Positions 52,344 to 61,219 of a DNA stretch of 64,000 nt are shown here, piece by piece (position 1 is the stretch's first letter; every line of letters begins with the position of its first letter). The notes under the pieces are model-generated. The model was not told the origin of the DNA and did not search any database. It saw nothing but the letters and a program-made list of their open reading frames with translations. Source of the stretch: Streptococcus oralis ATCC 35037 (GTDB lineage: Bacteria > Bacillota > Bacilli > Lactobacillales > Streptococcaceae); assembly GCF_900637025.1 (NCBI RefSeq), contig NZ_LR134336.1, positions 450,001 to 514,000 on the forward strand, written 5' to 3'. The position numbers and the translations under genes were made by a program.

Positions 52344-53686
52344 CAGTTCATCTCCTTTCTAACAATCTGACGACTAGCCAGCAGTTCGCGGAATTCTAGC
52401 ATAGCAGTATAGGTAGCCAGGATATAGGCATGCTTGCAGTCTTGGTTCTCAATGGTTTTGAGAACTTGCTCCAGATTGCTTGTCTCAGTGATTTTATCAG
52501 CTGGGTAGCCAGTCACTCGAAGACGGCGTGCAATTTCAGAATGACGAACACCACCAGCGTTGATTTCAGGAATGTCCATGTCAGTGATTTGTTCAAAGTC
52601 CGCATCCCAGATCCAGCTAGTATCAATCCCATCAGCATAGTTGGCATTAAGGAGGACAGATAGGCTAAATGGATAAGGAGCTAGTTTGATCATCTCGATA
52701 GCTTGGGTCGCACCAACAGGATTTTTAATCAAGACGAGGGTGCATTCCTTGTCACCGATATGGAAGGTTTCTTGGCGTCCAAAGACAGCACGACTCTTGT
52801 CAAATCCTTGCTTGATCCGTTGCGAATCTGCGCCGAGGAAACGGGCAATAGCAACTGCAGCAAGGGCATTGTAGATATTATAGAGTCCACCGATTTGGAT
52901 GCCGTATTCTTGGCCGTCAATGACAAAACGAGAGCGATTGTTGGTCAATTCAACCAAGTCTGTCAGACGGTAGTCCAAGTCAGGACGTTTGCAACCACAA
53001 TTTTCACAGATATAGGCCCCCAAGTTAGCATAGGTATTGTGCTCATATTTGAGGATACCTTGACAGTCAGGGCAGAGAATACCTTCGGTATTGTAGTGAG
53101 CCAGTTGGGCTGGCCCTTTTTCCAAGTCAAAACCAAAATACTCTACAGGATTTGGAATAGCTGGCTTGTAGAAAAGCGGACTGTCACCATTGAGGAGAAC
53201 TGTAGCCGTAGGCACTTTACGGATGGCATCCAAAATCATGTTATAAGTCGTGTAAATCTCACCATAGCGGTCCATCTGGTCACGGAAAATATTAGTGATG
53301 ACAAAAAGGCTAGGGTGGATGTAGTCACAGATACGAGATAGACTGGCCTCGTCAATTTCTAGGACGGCAATGTTTTTTCCAGTTTTAGACGATTTGGCAG
53401 TCAAGAAGGTCGTTGCGATCCCTGTAATCATGTTGGCACCGCTTGGGTTAGTAAGAACCTGACCATAAACTTCTTTTAAAATGCCGACAGTGAGGGCAGT
53501 TGTCAGGGTTTTCCCGTTGGTTCCAGTGACCACGACAATCTCGTAGTTCTTAGCTAGATTTTGTAAAATATCTTTATCAAATTGAAGGGCGAGTTTTCCT
53601 GGGAGCGTACTTCCGCGGCCAAGACGGCTTAAAACGAAGTGGGAAGAACGCCCAGCTAGGAGGCCCAAAGTATTTTTTAATTTCAT
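52343..53686 (-). CDS. murT: Lipid II isoglutaminyl synthase subunit MurT
   Basis: This 447-residue Mur-ligase-like subunit activates the D-Glu carboxylate with ATP. Motifs are the P-loop [20 protein letters not shown] near residue 52, a MurT-specific Cys4 zinc ribbon ([11 protein letters not shown] and [11 protein letters not shown] near residues 205-230), and the C-terminal MurT domain ([17 protein letters not shown]). It precedes gatD in a two-gene minus-strand operon. Confidence 0.96.
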   Translation of the reverse strand: MKLKNTLGLLAGRSSHFVLSRLGRGSTLPGKLALQFDKDILQNLAKNYEIVVVTGTNGKTLTTALTVGILKEVYGQVLTNPSGANMITGIATTFLTAKSSKTGKNIAVLEIDEASLSRICDYIHPSLFVITNIFRDQMDRYGEIYTTYNMILDAIRKVPTATVLLNGDSPLFYKPAIPNPVEYFGFDLEKGPAQLAHYNTEGILCPDCQGILKYEHNTYANLGAYICENCGCKRPDLDYRLTDLVELTNNRSRFVIDGQEYGIQIGGLYNIYNALAAVAIARFLGADSQRIKQGFDKSRAVFGRQETFHIGDKECTLVLIKNPVGATQAIEMIKLAPYPFSLSVLLNANYADGIDTSWIWDADFEQITDMDIPEINAGGVRHSEIARRLRVTGYPADKITETSNLEQVLKTIENQDCKHAYILATYTAMLEFRELLASRQIVRKEMN

Positions 53687-53739
53687 GTTTCTATTATATC
53701 ATAAAAGAGGGAAAAGACAGAATTGAGATTTCGCAGAAA

Positions 53740-53766
53740 CAAAAACAGCCCGACGAGGGCTGTTAG
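53740..53766 (-). terminator. Terminator of the flavoprotein gene
   Basis: AACAGCCC-GACGA-GGGCTGTT is a perfect 8-bp stem. On the minus strand it is followed by TTTG, in a T-rich tail. Confidence 0.85.
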
Positions 53767-53785
53767 CTAACAAATCAGTCTCAAC

Positions 53786-55102
53786 TTAAATCGCAAACAA
53801 GTCATTCAAGTTCTCAGCCAAAGTTGGGTGAGTGAAGATTTGTTTTGTGAAGTAAGTATAAGGGATTTTGTTGTCCATCGCAACAGTGATGATGTTGATG
53901 ATTTCTTGAGAGCCTTCTGAGAAGATGCTTGCTCCAAGAATTTCTTTTGTTTCAGTGTTAACAACAGCTTTGAAGGCTCCGCGAAGGTCTCCATTTACGT
54001 GACCACGAGGCATTGCTGCAACAGGGATTTCCTTGACAGCGTATGGGAGTTTCAAATCAGCTGCTTGGCTTTCCGTCAAACCAACTTGTGAAAGTGCAGG
54101 TGTGATGAACATGGTGTTTGGCACATTGAGACGGTCTTCAAGAGTGTAGCTGCCATCTCCAGCAAGGTAGCTGTAGACAACGCGGAAGTCATCAAGTGAG
54201 ATGTAGGTAAATTGAGGCCCACCGTTGACGTCTCCGACTGCAAAGACACCAGGAACGTTTGTTTGACAATGTTTATCTACTTTGATAGCACCACGTTCAG
54301 TAAGTTCGATATCTGTATTTTCAAGTTGAAGTGGTTCTACGTTTGGTTTACGTCCAGTTGCGTAGAGAAGGGCATCGAAACGGTAAGTTTCGTTTTCAGT
54401 TACGACGAGAACTTGGTCACCGTCGTTTTTGATTTCAGTAGTACGGATGTTTTGAAGCAATTCAATTCCGTCTTCTTCCATGTATTGTTTAGCAAGAGCT
54501 GCGATGGAAGGTTCTGCACGAGGTAGGAAAGTATCCAAGGCATCTAGGACTGTAACTTTGCTTCCAAGTTTGTTGTAAAGACCTGCAAATTCAAGACCGA
54601 TGTTTCCGCCACCAAGAACTCCAAGTTTCTCAGGCAATTTGTCCAAGTTTTGGATACCTGTTGAGTCAAAGACGTTTTTGCTTGTAGCAAGTCCGGGGAT
54701 TGGCAAGACATTAGAAACAGCACCAGTGTTGATAACGATAGTTTCAGCAGTCAGTTCTTGTTTTTCATCACCAGATTTGATTTCGATGACCTTGTTTGAA
54801 AGGAAATGCGCTTCCGCATCAAAGATATCGACACCTGTACCCGCAACAGTAGCATAGTTTTTACCATTGAGGCGACTAGTGATGGTATTTTTGGTAGCAA
54901 TGACTTCTTCAAAAGACAAATCTTTCTCAGCAGCAACTAGCAAGGTTTTAGTTGGGATACAACCGATGTTGATACAAGTTCCACCATACATAGCTTTGCT
55001 ACGTTCAACGAGGGCAACTTTTTTGCCAGCTGAAGCCAATTTACCAGCTAGTGTTTTCCCAGCTTTACCAAATCCAATAACGATTAAATCATATGTTAAC
55101 AT
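53786..55102 (-). CDS. har: Flavoprotein disulfide reductase (RclA/Har-like)
   Basis: This 438-residue protein is a class I pyridine nucleotide-disulfide oxidoreductase. It has FAD-binding VIGFGKAGKTLAGKLASAGK at the start, redox Cys pair in MYGGTCINIGCIPTKTLL near residues 43-48, NAD-binding GVLGGGNIGLEFAGLYNKLG near residue 160, FAVGDVNGGPQFTYIS and the C-terminal dimer domain. It is closest in size and motif to RclA and the pneumococcal hypothiocyanous acid reductase Har, which detoxifies HOSCN; this link is from memory. It is monocistronic. Confidence 0.85.
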   Translation of the reverse strand: MLTYDLIVIGFGKAGKTLAGKLASAGKKVALVERSKAMYGGTCINIGCIPTKTLLVAAEKDLSFEEVIATKNTITSRLNGKNYATVAGTGVDIFDAEAHFLSNKVIEIKSGDEKQELTAETIVINTGAVSNVLPIPGLATSKNVFDSTGIQNLDKLPEKLGVLGGGNIGLEFAGLYNKLGSKVTVLDALDTFLPRAEPSIAALAKQYMEEDGIELLQNIRTTEIKNDGDQVLVVTENETYRFDALLYATGRKPNVEPLQLENTDIELTERGAIKVDKHCQTNVPGVFAVGDVNGGPQFTYISLDDFRVVYSYLAGDGSYTLEDRLNVPNTMFITPALSQVGLTESQAADLKLPYAVKEIPVAAMPRGHVNGDLRGAFKAVVNTETKEILGASIFSEGSQEIINIITVAMDNKIPYTYFTKQIFTHPTLAENLNDLFAI

Positions 55103-55294
55103 TTATAGTCCTCCTATTCGATTTTCATTCTAGCATAAGAAAACACTTTTTGCACAAATCTGCTACGGGAAATGAAGTGAGTTTGAAATGCTCCCTTCAA
55201 ATCCTTTGAAAAACCAGTTTCGGGCTACTTTACTGCTAGAAAATCGTTTACATGATTTTCAAAAAGGATTCTACTATCTTTTGCCCCGCTCTTG

Positions 55295-55450
55295 TGTTAT
55301 ACTAGATAGGTTGCAAAGAAACTAGTACTTTTCTTTCGTGGAAAAGAAGCAACACGGTATCTCGTTTTAAAGAAGATACGTCATGAAAAGAAAAGTATAA
55401 ACTAAAGCCCTATAGGGTGGCTTCGCACCACCTTTAGAAAGAAGAATAAC
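55295..55450 (+). promoter_or_regulatory. Promoter and structured leader of the DEAD-box helicase gene
   Basis: A TGT-extended -10 TATACT (55298-55303) should start a leader of about 140 nt. ACTTTTCTTTCGTG (55327-55340) can pair with CATGAAAAGAAAAGT (55382-55396), enclosing a GTATCT/AGATAC hairpin. A third stem CTAAAG/CTTTAG with inner GGTGG/CCACC ends just before the ribosome binding site. A structured leader suits control by cold or by the helicase itself. Confidence 0.6.
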
Positions 55451-57025
55451 GTGAAATTTAATGAATTTAACTTGTCTGCTGAATTGCTAGCAGAGATTGA
55501 AAAAGCTGGATTTGTAGAAGCCAGTCCCATCCAAGAACAGACCATTCCCTTGGCTCTCGAAGGAAAAGACGTTATCGGTCAAGCTCAGACTGGTACAGGG
55601 AAAACCGCAGCCTTTGGCTTGCCAACCCTTGAAAAAATCCGTACAGAAGAAGCGACCATCCAAGCCTTGGTTATCGCTCCAACTCGTGAACTCGCTGTCC
55701 AAAGCCAAGAAGAACTCTTCCGCTTTGGCCGTAGCAAAGGAGTGAAAGTTCGCTCAGTTTACGGTGGTTCCAGCATTGAAAAACAAATCAAGGCCCTTAA
55801 ATCTGGTGCCCACATCGTGGTAGGAACACCAGGCCGTCTCTTGGACTTGATTAAACGCAAGGCCTTGAAATTACAAGATATTGAAACTCTGATTCTTGAC
55901 GAAGCGGATGAAATGCTCAATATGGGCTTCCTTGAAGACATTGAAGCCATCATTTCCCGTGTCCCTGAAAATCGTCAAACCTTGCTCTTTTCAGCAACCA
56001 TGCCAGATGCTATCAAACGTATCGGTGTTCAGTTTATGAAAGACCCTGAGCATGTGAAGATTGCTGCCAAGGAATTGACAACAGAGCTGGTGGATCAGTA
56101 CTATATCCGTGTCAAGGAACAAGAGAAATTTGATACCATGACACGTCTTATGGATGTGGAACAACCAGAACTTGCTATTGTATTTGGTCGTACTAAACGC
56201 CGTGTAGATGAATTGACTCGTGGACTTAAAATTCGTGGCTTCCGTGCAGAAGGAATTCATGGTGACTTAGACCAAAATAAACGTCTTCGTGTCCTTCGTG
56301 ATTTTAAAAATGGGAATCTTGATGTTTTGGTTGCGACAGACGTGGCAGCACGTGGTTTGGATATCTCAGGTGTGACCCATGTCTACAACTACGATATTCC
56401 ACAAGATCCTGAAAGTTATGTTCACCGTATCGGCCGTACAGGTCGTGCTGGTAAGTCAGGTCAATCTATTACCTTTGTTTCTCCAAATGAAATGGGCTAC
56501 CTTCAAATCATCGAAAACTTGACTAAGAAACGCATGAAAGGCTTGAAACCAGCGACAGCAGAAGAAGCCTTCCAAGCTAAGAAACAAGTAGCGCTCAAGA
56601 AAATCGAACGAGACTTCGCAGACGAAGCAATTCGTGGGAACTTTGAGAAATTTGCTAAAGATGCTCGTAAGTTAGCTGCCGAATTTAGTCCAGAAGAATT
56701 GGCTATGTATATCTTGAGTCTGACAGTCCAAGATCCAGACAGCCTTCCTGAAGTGGAGATTGCGCGTGAAAAACCACTGCCATTTAAACCATCAGGTAAT
56801 GGCTTTGGTGGCAAAGGTAAGGGAGGTCGTGGAGGCCGTCGTGGGGACGACCGTCGAGACCGTGATCGCCGTGGTGGTCGCCGTGATGATTTCAAAAAAG
56901 GCAGTCGTGGAAATGATCGTTTTGATAAAGACAGACGTTACCGTAATAAAGACAATAAAAAACCTCGCAACACTTCAAGCGAAAAGAAAACCGGCTTTGT
57001 TATTCGTAACAAAGGAGATAAATAG
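55451..57025 (+). CDS. cshA: DEAD-box RNA helicase CshA-like
   Basis: The start is GTG at 55451 (KFNEFNLSAELLAEI follows) after AGAAAGAAG. The 524-residue helicase has the Q motif ASPIQEQTIP, motif I AQTGTGKTAAFG, Ia PTRELAVQ, II LILDEADEMLNMGF, III LLFSATMP, then IV-VI VFGRTKRRVDEL, DVAARGLDI and YVHRIGRTGRAG. A C-terminal extension rich in Arg, Gly and Asp (residues 445-510, GGRGGRRGDDRRDRDRR) binds RNA. CshA works with the RNA degradosome and in ribosome assembly. Confidence 0.94.
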   Translation: MKFNEFNLSAELLAEIEKAGFVEASPIQEQTIPLALEGKDVIGQAQTGTGKTAAFGLPTLEKIRTEEATIQALVIAPTRELAVQSQEELFRFGRSKGVKVRSVYGGSSIEKQIKALKSGAHIVVGTPGRLLDLIKRKALKLQDIETLILDEADEMLNMGFLEDIEAIISRVPENRQTLLFSATMPDAIKRIGVQFMKDPEHVKIAAKELTTELVDQYYIRVKEQEKFDTMTRLMDVEQPELAIVFGRTKRRVDELTRGLKIRGFRAEGIHGDLDQNKRLRVLRDFKNGNLDVLVATDVAARGLDISGVTHVYNYDIPQDPESYVHRIGRTGRAGKSGQSITFVSPNEMGYLQIIENLTKKRMKGLKPATAEEAFQAKKQVALKKIERDFADEAIRGNFEKFAKDARKLAAEFSPEELAMYILSLTVQDPDSLPEVEIAREKPLPFKPSGNGFGGKGKGGRGGRRGDDRRDRDRRGGRRDDFKKGSRGNDRFDKDRRYRNKDNKKPRNTSSEKKTGFVIRNKGDK

Positions 57026-57058
57026 AAAAAAGCGATTCACAGAGTGAATCGCTTTTAT
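57026..57058 (+). terminator. Terminator of the helicase gene
   Basis: AAAAGCGATTCAC-AGA-GTGAATCGCTTTT is a perfect 13-bp stem ending in T. Confidence 0.93.
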
Positions 57059-57238
57059 ATATAAGGAGACCGATAGTAAAAGAAGATGGTGATAGTAAAG
57101 GATAGGTGAAACGGAAAGGGATTTATCATGTCATCTTCTTATAATGTTATAATATCAAAAATAAAATAGGATGTCAATAAAAAAATCGCTTTTTTTTTCT
57201 AAAATATTTTTGCTGTTCAAAATTGCAATTAAATAAGC

Positions 57239-57253
57239 AATTTTCAGATAATT
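57239..57253. promoter_or_regulatory. CodY box upstream of codY
   Basis: AATTTTCAGATAATT matches the CodY consensus AATTTTCWGAAAATT at 14 of 15 positions. It lies 2 bp before the codY -35, fitting negative autoregulation. Confidence 0.75.
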
Positions 57254-57254
57254 A

Positions 57255-57283
57255 TTGAAATAAAGACTTTTCTATGTTATAAT
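57255..57283 (+). promoter_or_regulatory. Promoter of codY
   Basis: TTGAAA (57255-57260) and TGT-extended TATAAT (57278-57283) have 17-bp spacing. The leader is about 20 nt with an AGGT site. Confidence 0.8.
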
Positions 57284-57309
57284 GGAAGCGATTATATGCG
57301 AGGTAAAAA

Positions 57310-58098
57310 ATGGCACATTTATTAGAAAAAACAAGAAAAATCACGTCTATTCTAAAGCGCTCTGAGGAGCAACTCCAAGATGAACTTCCTTACAATGCGA
57401 TCACACGCCAGTTAGCTGATATTATTGACTGTAACGCTTGTATTGTGAATAACAAGGGACGTCTCTTGGGCTACTTTATGCGTTATAAGACCAATAATGA
57501 CCGTGTAGAACAATTCTTCCAAACCAAAACCTTCCCTGAGGTCTATGTACAAGGGGCGAACATGATTTATGATACGGAAGCAAATCTTCCTGTTGAACAT
57601 GATTTGACCATTTTCCCTGTGGAGAGCCGTGCGGACTTTCCAGATGGGTTGACAACTATTGCTCCGATTCATGTATCAGGGATTCGCCTAGGTTCGTTAA
57701 TCATTTGGCGCAATGATAAGAAATTTGAAGATGAAGATTTGATCCTTGTCGAGATTGCGAGCACGGTTGTGGGAATTCAACTATTGAACTTCCAACGTGA
57801 AGAAGATGAAAAGAATATTCGCCGTCGTACGGCTGTTACCATGGCGGTCAACACCCTTTCCTATTCAGAACTGCGTGCCGTATCAGCTATTTTAGCTGAA
57901 TTGGATGGAAATGAAGGACAGCTGACTGCGTCTGTTATTGCAGACCGTATTGGCATTACGCGCTCAGTAATCGTCAATGCTCTCCGTAAGCTAGAGTCGG
58001 CAGGAATCATTGAAAGCCGTTCACTAGGAATGAAGGGAACCTATCTCAAGGTATTGATTTCAGATATCTTTGAGGAAGTGAAAAAGAGGGACTACTAA
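57310..58098 (+). CDS. codY: GTP/branched-chain amino acid-sensing regulator CodY
   Basis: This 262-residue global regulator has an N-terminal GAF domain that binds Leu, Ile and Val ([20 protein letters not shown], then [20 protein letters not shown]) and a C-terminal winged helix whose recognition helix reads [20 protein letters not shown] near residue 215. It represses amino acid uptake and synthesis when nutrients are rich. A CodY box abuts its own promoter. The stop overlaps the next start by one base (TAATG), so the two genes are coupled. Confidence 0.97.
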   Translation: MAHLLEKTRKITSILKRSEEQLQDELPYNAITRQLADIIDCNACIVNNKGRLLGYFMRYKTNNDRVEQFFQTKTFPEVYVQGANMIYDTEANLPVEHDLTIFPVESRADFPDGLTTIAPIHVSGIRLGSLIIWRNDKKFEDEDLILVEIASTVVGIQLLNFQREEDEKNIRRRTAVTMAVNTLSYSELRAVSAILAELDGNEGQLTASVIADRIGITRSVIVNALRKLESAGIIESRSLGMKGTYLKVLISDIFEEVKKRDY

Positions 58099-58673
58099 TG
58101 GCAAAGGCTTTAATCTCGATCGACTATACAGAGGATTTCGTAGCAGACCATGGAAAGCTAACTGCTGGAGCACCTGCTCAAGCAATATCAAAAGCCATTG
58201 ATCAGGCAACCAGATTAGCTTTTGAACGTGGAGACTATGTCTTTTTCACCATTGATGCTCATGAGGAGAAGGATACATTCCACCCAGAAAGCAAGCTCTT
58301 TCCACCACACAACATCATCGGAACTAGTGGGCGTAACCTTTATGGCCCCCTAGCTGACTTTTATGCTGAGCATGAGGCGGATAGTCGCGTCTTTTGGATG
58401 GATAAGCGTCACTATTCAGCATTTTCAGGAACGGACCTGGATATCCGTTTGCGGGAACGTCGGGTTGATACAGTCATCCTAACTGGAGTCCTGACTGACA
58501 TTTGCGTCCTTCATACGGCTATTGATGCCTATAATTTAGGTTATCAAATCGAGATTGTCAAGCCTGCAGTCGCCTCTATTTGGCCGGAAAATCATCAGTT
58601 TGCTCTTGGGCATTTTAAGAACACATTGGGAGCAAAATTACTGGATGAAAACCTTGCTGAAATTGAACTATAA
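58098..58673 (+). CDS. pncA: Cysteine hydrolase/nicotinamidase PncA
   Basis: This 191-residue isochorismatase-fold enzyme has catalytic Asp in LISIDYTEDFVADHGKL near residue 9, the Lys position in MDKRHYSAFSGTDL near residue 103 and nucleophile Cys in LTGVLTDICVLHTAIDAY near residue 136. A metal-binding DAHEE near residue 54 fits nicotinamidase, which feeds NAD salvage. It overlaps codY by one base; this pairing is conserved in streptococci as I recall it. A related amidase role cannot be excluded. Confidence 0.9.
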   Translation: MAKALISIDYTEDFVADHGKLTAGAPAQAISKAIDQATRLAFERGDYVFFTIDAHEEKDTFHPESKLFPPHNIIGTSGRNLYGPLADFYAEHEADSRVFWMDKRHYSAFSGTDLDIRLRERRVDTVILTGVLTDICVLHTAIDAYNLGYQIEIVKPAVASIWPENHQFALGHFKNTLGAKLLDENLAEIEL

Positions 58674-58709
58674 GCCTGTTGGAAAAATGAAAAAAATCTG
58701 AAAAAAGTG

Positions 58710-58738
58710 TTGACAAAGATTTTGAAAGTTGATATACT
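58710..58738 (+). promoter_or_regulatory. Promoter of tRNA-Leu
   Basis: TTGACA (58710-58715, perfect) and TATACT (58733-58738) have 17-bp spacing. The tRNA begins 16 bp after the -10. Confidence 0.85.
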
Positions 58739-58753
58739 AGTAAAGTAATCGAC

Positions 58754-58839
58754 GCGGGGATGGCGGAATTGGCAGACGCGCAGGACTAAGGATCCTGTGA
58801 CCGCTTTAGGTCGTGAGGGTTCAAGTCCCTCTCTCCGCA
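58754..58839 (+). tRNA. tRNA-Leu, anticodon AAG
   Basis: This class II tRNA has acceptor stem GCGGGGA / TCTCCGC (one G-T pair), D-arm GGCGGAATTGGCAGACGCG, anticodon stem CAGGA/TCCTG with anticodon AAG at 58788-58790, a long variable arm, and T-arm GAGGGTTCAAGTCCCTC. The CCA end is not encoded; the discriminator is A. It is a single gene with its own promoter and terminator. Confidence 0.96.
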
Positions 58840-58845
58840 TAGGGT

Positions 58846-58872
58846 AAGAGTTAGCTTTGGCTAGCTCTTTTT
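58846..58872 (+). terminator. Terminator of tRNA-Leu
   Basis: GAGTTAGC-TTTG-GCTAGCTC is an 8-bp stem with one G-T wobble, followed by TTTTTG. Confidence 0.85.
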
Positions 58873-59231
58873 GTTTTTACAAAGAAGACTAGAGGTTACG
58901 TTTCCTATATCGAAAAATATTGGCATTAAGAACAATCATTGTATCAGAACATTTAAACTGAGTTTTCCAATTCATTCTATCAAGAATATCCTCAAAAACT
59001 AGTCAGAAAATGAAGAACTTAGGAAATGGAAAAATACTAATCAGAAAGACGTGATTATCATTTTTAAAATGAAGTAGATTTTTGATTGGTACTATTTCTC
59101 CTTATATAAGAAGGAAAGTTAGCGTTTGCTAGCTTTTTTGTTTTTTCAAAAAATAAATCAAAAAATTTTTCGATTTCATAAACATTTCATATTTGGATTT
59201 TATAATAGTCTTACAAATATGGAGGTGACAA
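58873..59231 (+). other. Gene-free gap before vex1
   Basis: I see no gene here. A second terminator-like hairpin (GTTAGCG-TTT-GCTAGC, then T6) lies at about 59118-59141; its right arm repeats the GCTAGCT of the tRNA terminator. A TATAAT at about 59200 probably belongs to the vex1 promoter. Confidence 0.5.
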
Positions 59232-60509
59232 ATGAATCCAATCCAAAGAGCTTGGGCTTATGTCAGCAGAAAACGACTGAGAAGTTTTATTTTATTTCTG
59301 ATTTTATTTGTCCTTTTAGCAGGAATTTCAGCCTGTTTGACTCTGATGAAGTCCAACAAAACAGTAGAAAGCAATCTTTACAAATCACTCAACACATCTT
59401 TTTCTATCAAAAAGATAGAAAATGGACAGACCTTCAAGTTGTCTGACCTAGCATCCGTGAGCAAGATTAAGGGACTGGAAAATGTCTCTCCTGAACTCGA
59501 AACGGTCGCAAAACTGAAAGACAAGGAAGCGGTGAGTGGTGAGCAGAGCGTAGAACGTGATGATTTGTCAGCATCAGACAAGAACTTGGTTAGCTTAACG
59601 GCTCTTGAGGATTCATCCAAGGATGTCACCTTTACCAGTTCGGCTTTCAATCTTAAAGAAGGGCGACACCTTCAAAAAGGGGATTCCAAGAAAATCCTGA
59701 TCCACGAAGAGTTGGCTAAGAAGAACGGTCTTTTGCTTCATGACAAGATTCGCTTGGATGCTGGACAGTCAGAATCTGGAAAAGGACAGACAGTTGAGTT
59801 TGAAATTGTTGGGATCTTTTCTGGTAAAAAACAAGAGAAATTTACAGGCTTGTCTTCCGACTTCAGTGAAAACCAAGTCTTTACAGACTATGAAAGTAGC
59901 CAAACCCTTCTGGGAAATAGTGAAGCTCAAGTCAGTGCAGCGCGCTTCTATGTAGAAAATCCTAAGGAAATGGACGGACTCATGAAGCAGGTGGAAAGCT
60001 TGGCTTTGGAAAGTCAAGGTTACCAAGTTGAGAAGGAAAACAAGGCCTTTGAACAAATCAAAGACTCAGTTGCAACCTTCCAAACCTTCCTGACCATCTT
60101 CCTTTATGGGATGTTGATAGCTGGAGCTGGAGCCTTAATTTTGGTCTTGTCCCTCTGGTTGAGAGAAAGGGTCTACGAAGTGGGGATTCTACTCGCACTT
60201 GGAAAAAGCAAGATCTCAATCTTCCTCCAGTTCTGTTTAGAGGTAGTTTTGGTATCTCTTGGAGCTTTGCTTCCAGCATTTGTTGCAGGAAATGCCATCA
60301 CATCCTATCTACTCCAAACTGTACTAGCCAGTGGAGATCAGGCAACCTTACAGGACACGCTGGCCAAAGCAAGTGGTCTATCAACCAGTCTCCTATCCTT
60401 TGCAGAATCCTATGTCTTTCTGCTCCTGATTGGTTGCTTATCAGTAGCCCTTTGTTTCCTATTCTTATTTAGAAAATCGCCGAAAGAAATTTTATCATCT
60501 ATTAGTTAA
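59232..60509 (+). CDS. vex1: ABC transporter permease Vex1 (MacB/FtsX fold)
   Basis: This 425-residue permease has one N-terminal helix (about residues 18-38), a large extracellular domain of about 240 residues and three C-terminal helices (near residues 285-310, 340-360 and 390-412), the FtsX/MacB topology. A short FxSPKEIL-like tail ends the protein. It forms a complex with Vex2 and Vex3. A GGAGGTGAC site precedes the ATG. The operon order vex1-vex2-vex3-vncR-vncS matches the pneumococcal locus first linked to vancomycin tolerance, a link that was later disputed. Confidence 0.9.
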   Translation: MNPIQRAWAYVSRKRLRSFILFLILFVLLAGISACLTLMKSNKTVESNLYKSLNTSFSIKKIENGQTFKLSDLASVSKIKGLENVSPELETVAKLKDKEAVSGEQSVERDDLSASDKNLVSLTALEDSSKDVTFTSSAFNLKEGRHLQKGDSKKILIHEELAKKNGLLLHDKIRLDAGQSESGKGQTVEFEIVGIFSGKKQEKFTGLSSDFSENQVFTDYESSQTLLGNSEAQVSAARFYVENPKEMDGLMKQVESLALESQGYQVEKENKAFEQIKDSVATFQTFLTIFLYGMLIAGAGALILVLSLWLRERVYEVGILLALGKSKISIFLQFCLEVVLVSLGALLPAFVAGNAITSYLLQTVLASGDQATLQDTLAKASGLSTSLLSFAESYVFLLLIGCLSVALCFLFLFRKSPKEILSSIS

Positions 60510-60521
60510 GAAGGAGAAATC

Positions 60522-61169
60522 ATGACTTTATTACAATTGCAAGATGTTACCTACCGTTATAAGAACACTGCTGAAGCAGTTTTATATCAGATCAAGTATA
60601 ATTTTGAACCCGGAAAATTTTATAGTATCATTGGTGAGTCAGGAGCAGGAAAATCCACTCTCTTGTCCCTACTGGCTGGTCTAGATAGTCCTGTTGAAGG
60701 TTCTATCCTTTTCCAAGGAGAGGACATTCGGAACAAGGGGTATTCATACCATCGCATGCACCATATTTCCTTGGTCTTTCAAAATTATAACTTGATAGAT
60801 TATCTTTCTCCGCTGGAAAATATCCGCTTGGTCAACAAAAAAGCCAGCAAGGATACTCTTCTTGAACTTGGTTTGGATGAAAGTCAGATCAAGCGGAACG
60901 TTCTCCAGTTATCAGGTGGTCAACAGCAACGTGTTGCTATTGCTCGCAGTTTGGTATCAGAAGCTCCAGTTATTCTAGCTGATGAGCCAACAGGAAATCT
61001 GGACCCTAAAACTGCTGGAGATATTATCGAACTGCTCAAATCACTTGCCGAGAAAACAGGTAAATGTGTCATCGTCGTTACGCACAGTAAAGAAGTGGCG
61101 CAAGCGTCAGATATTACACTTGAGTTGAAGGACAAGAAACTGACTGAAACTCGCAATACTACTAAATAA
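60522..61169 (+). CDS. vex2: ABC transporter ATPase Vex2
   Basis: This 215-residue ATPase of the MacB/LolD class has Walker A GESGAGKSTLLS near residue 38, Q-loop LVFQNYNLID, signature LSGGQQQRVAIARSL near residue 127, Walker B VILADEPTGNLD and switch His in VVTHSKEVA. It powers the Vex1/Vex3 permease pair. It starts 12 bp after vex1 with an AAGGAGAAATC site. Confidence 0.95.
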   Translation: MTLLQLQDVTYRYKNTAEAVLYQIKYNFEPGKFYSIIGESGAGKSTLLSLLAGLDSPVEGSILFQGEDIRNKGYSYHRMHHISLVFQNYNLIDYLSPLENIRLVNKKASKDTLLELGLDESQIKRNVLQLSGGQQQRVAIARSLVSEAPVILADEPTGNLDPKTAGDIIELLKSLAEKTGKCVIVVTHSKEVAQASDITLELKDKKLTETRNTTK

Positions 61170-61219
61170 TATGAGCTTGTTTTGATAGAATTATGAAATC
61201 AAATCTAGAAAGGGAACCT

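Noticed and set aside
58595..58840. An 81-codon minus-strand frame overlapping pncA and the tRNA
   Set aside because: It is antisense to a well-supported tRNA and promoter and has no coding features.
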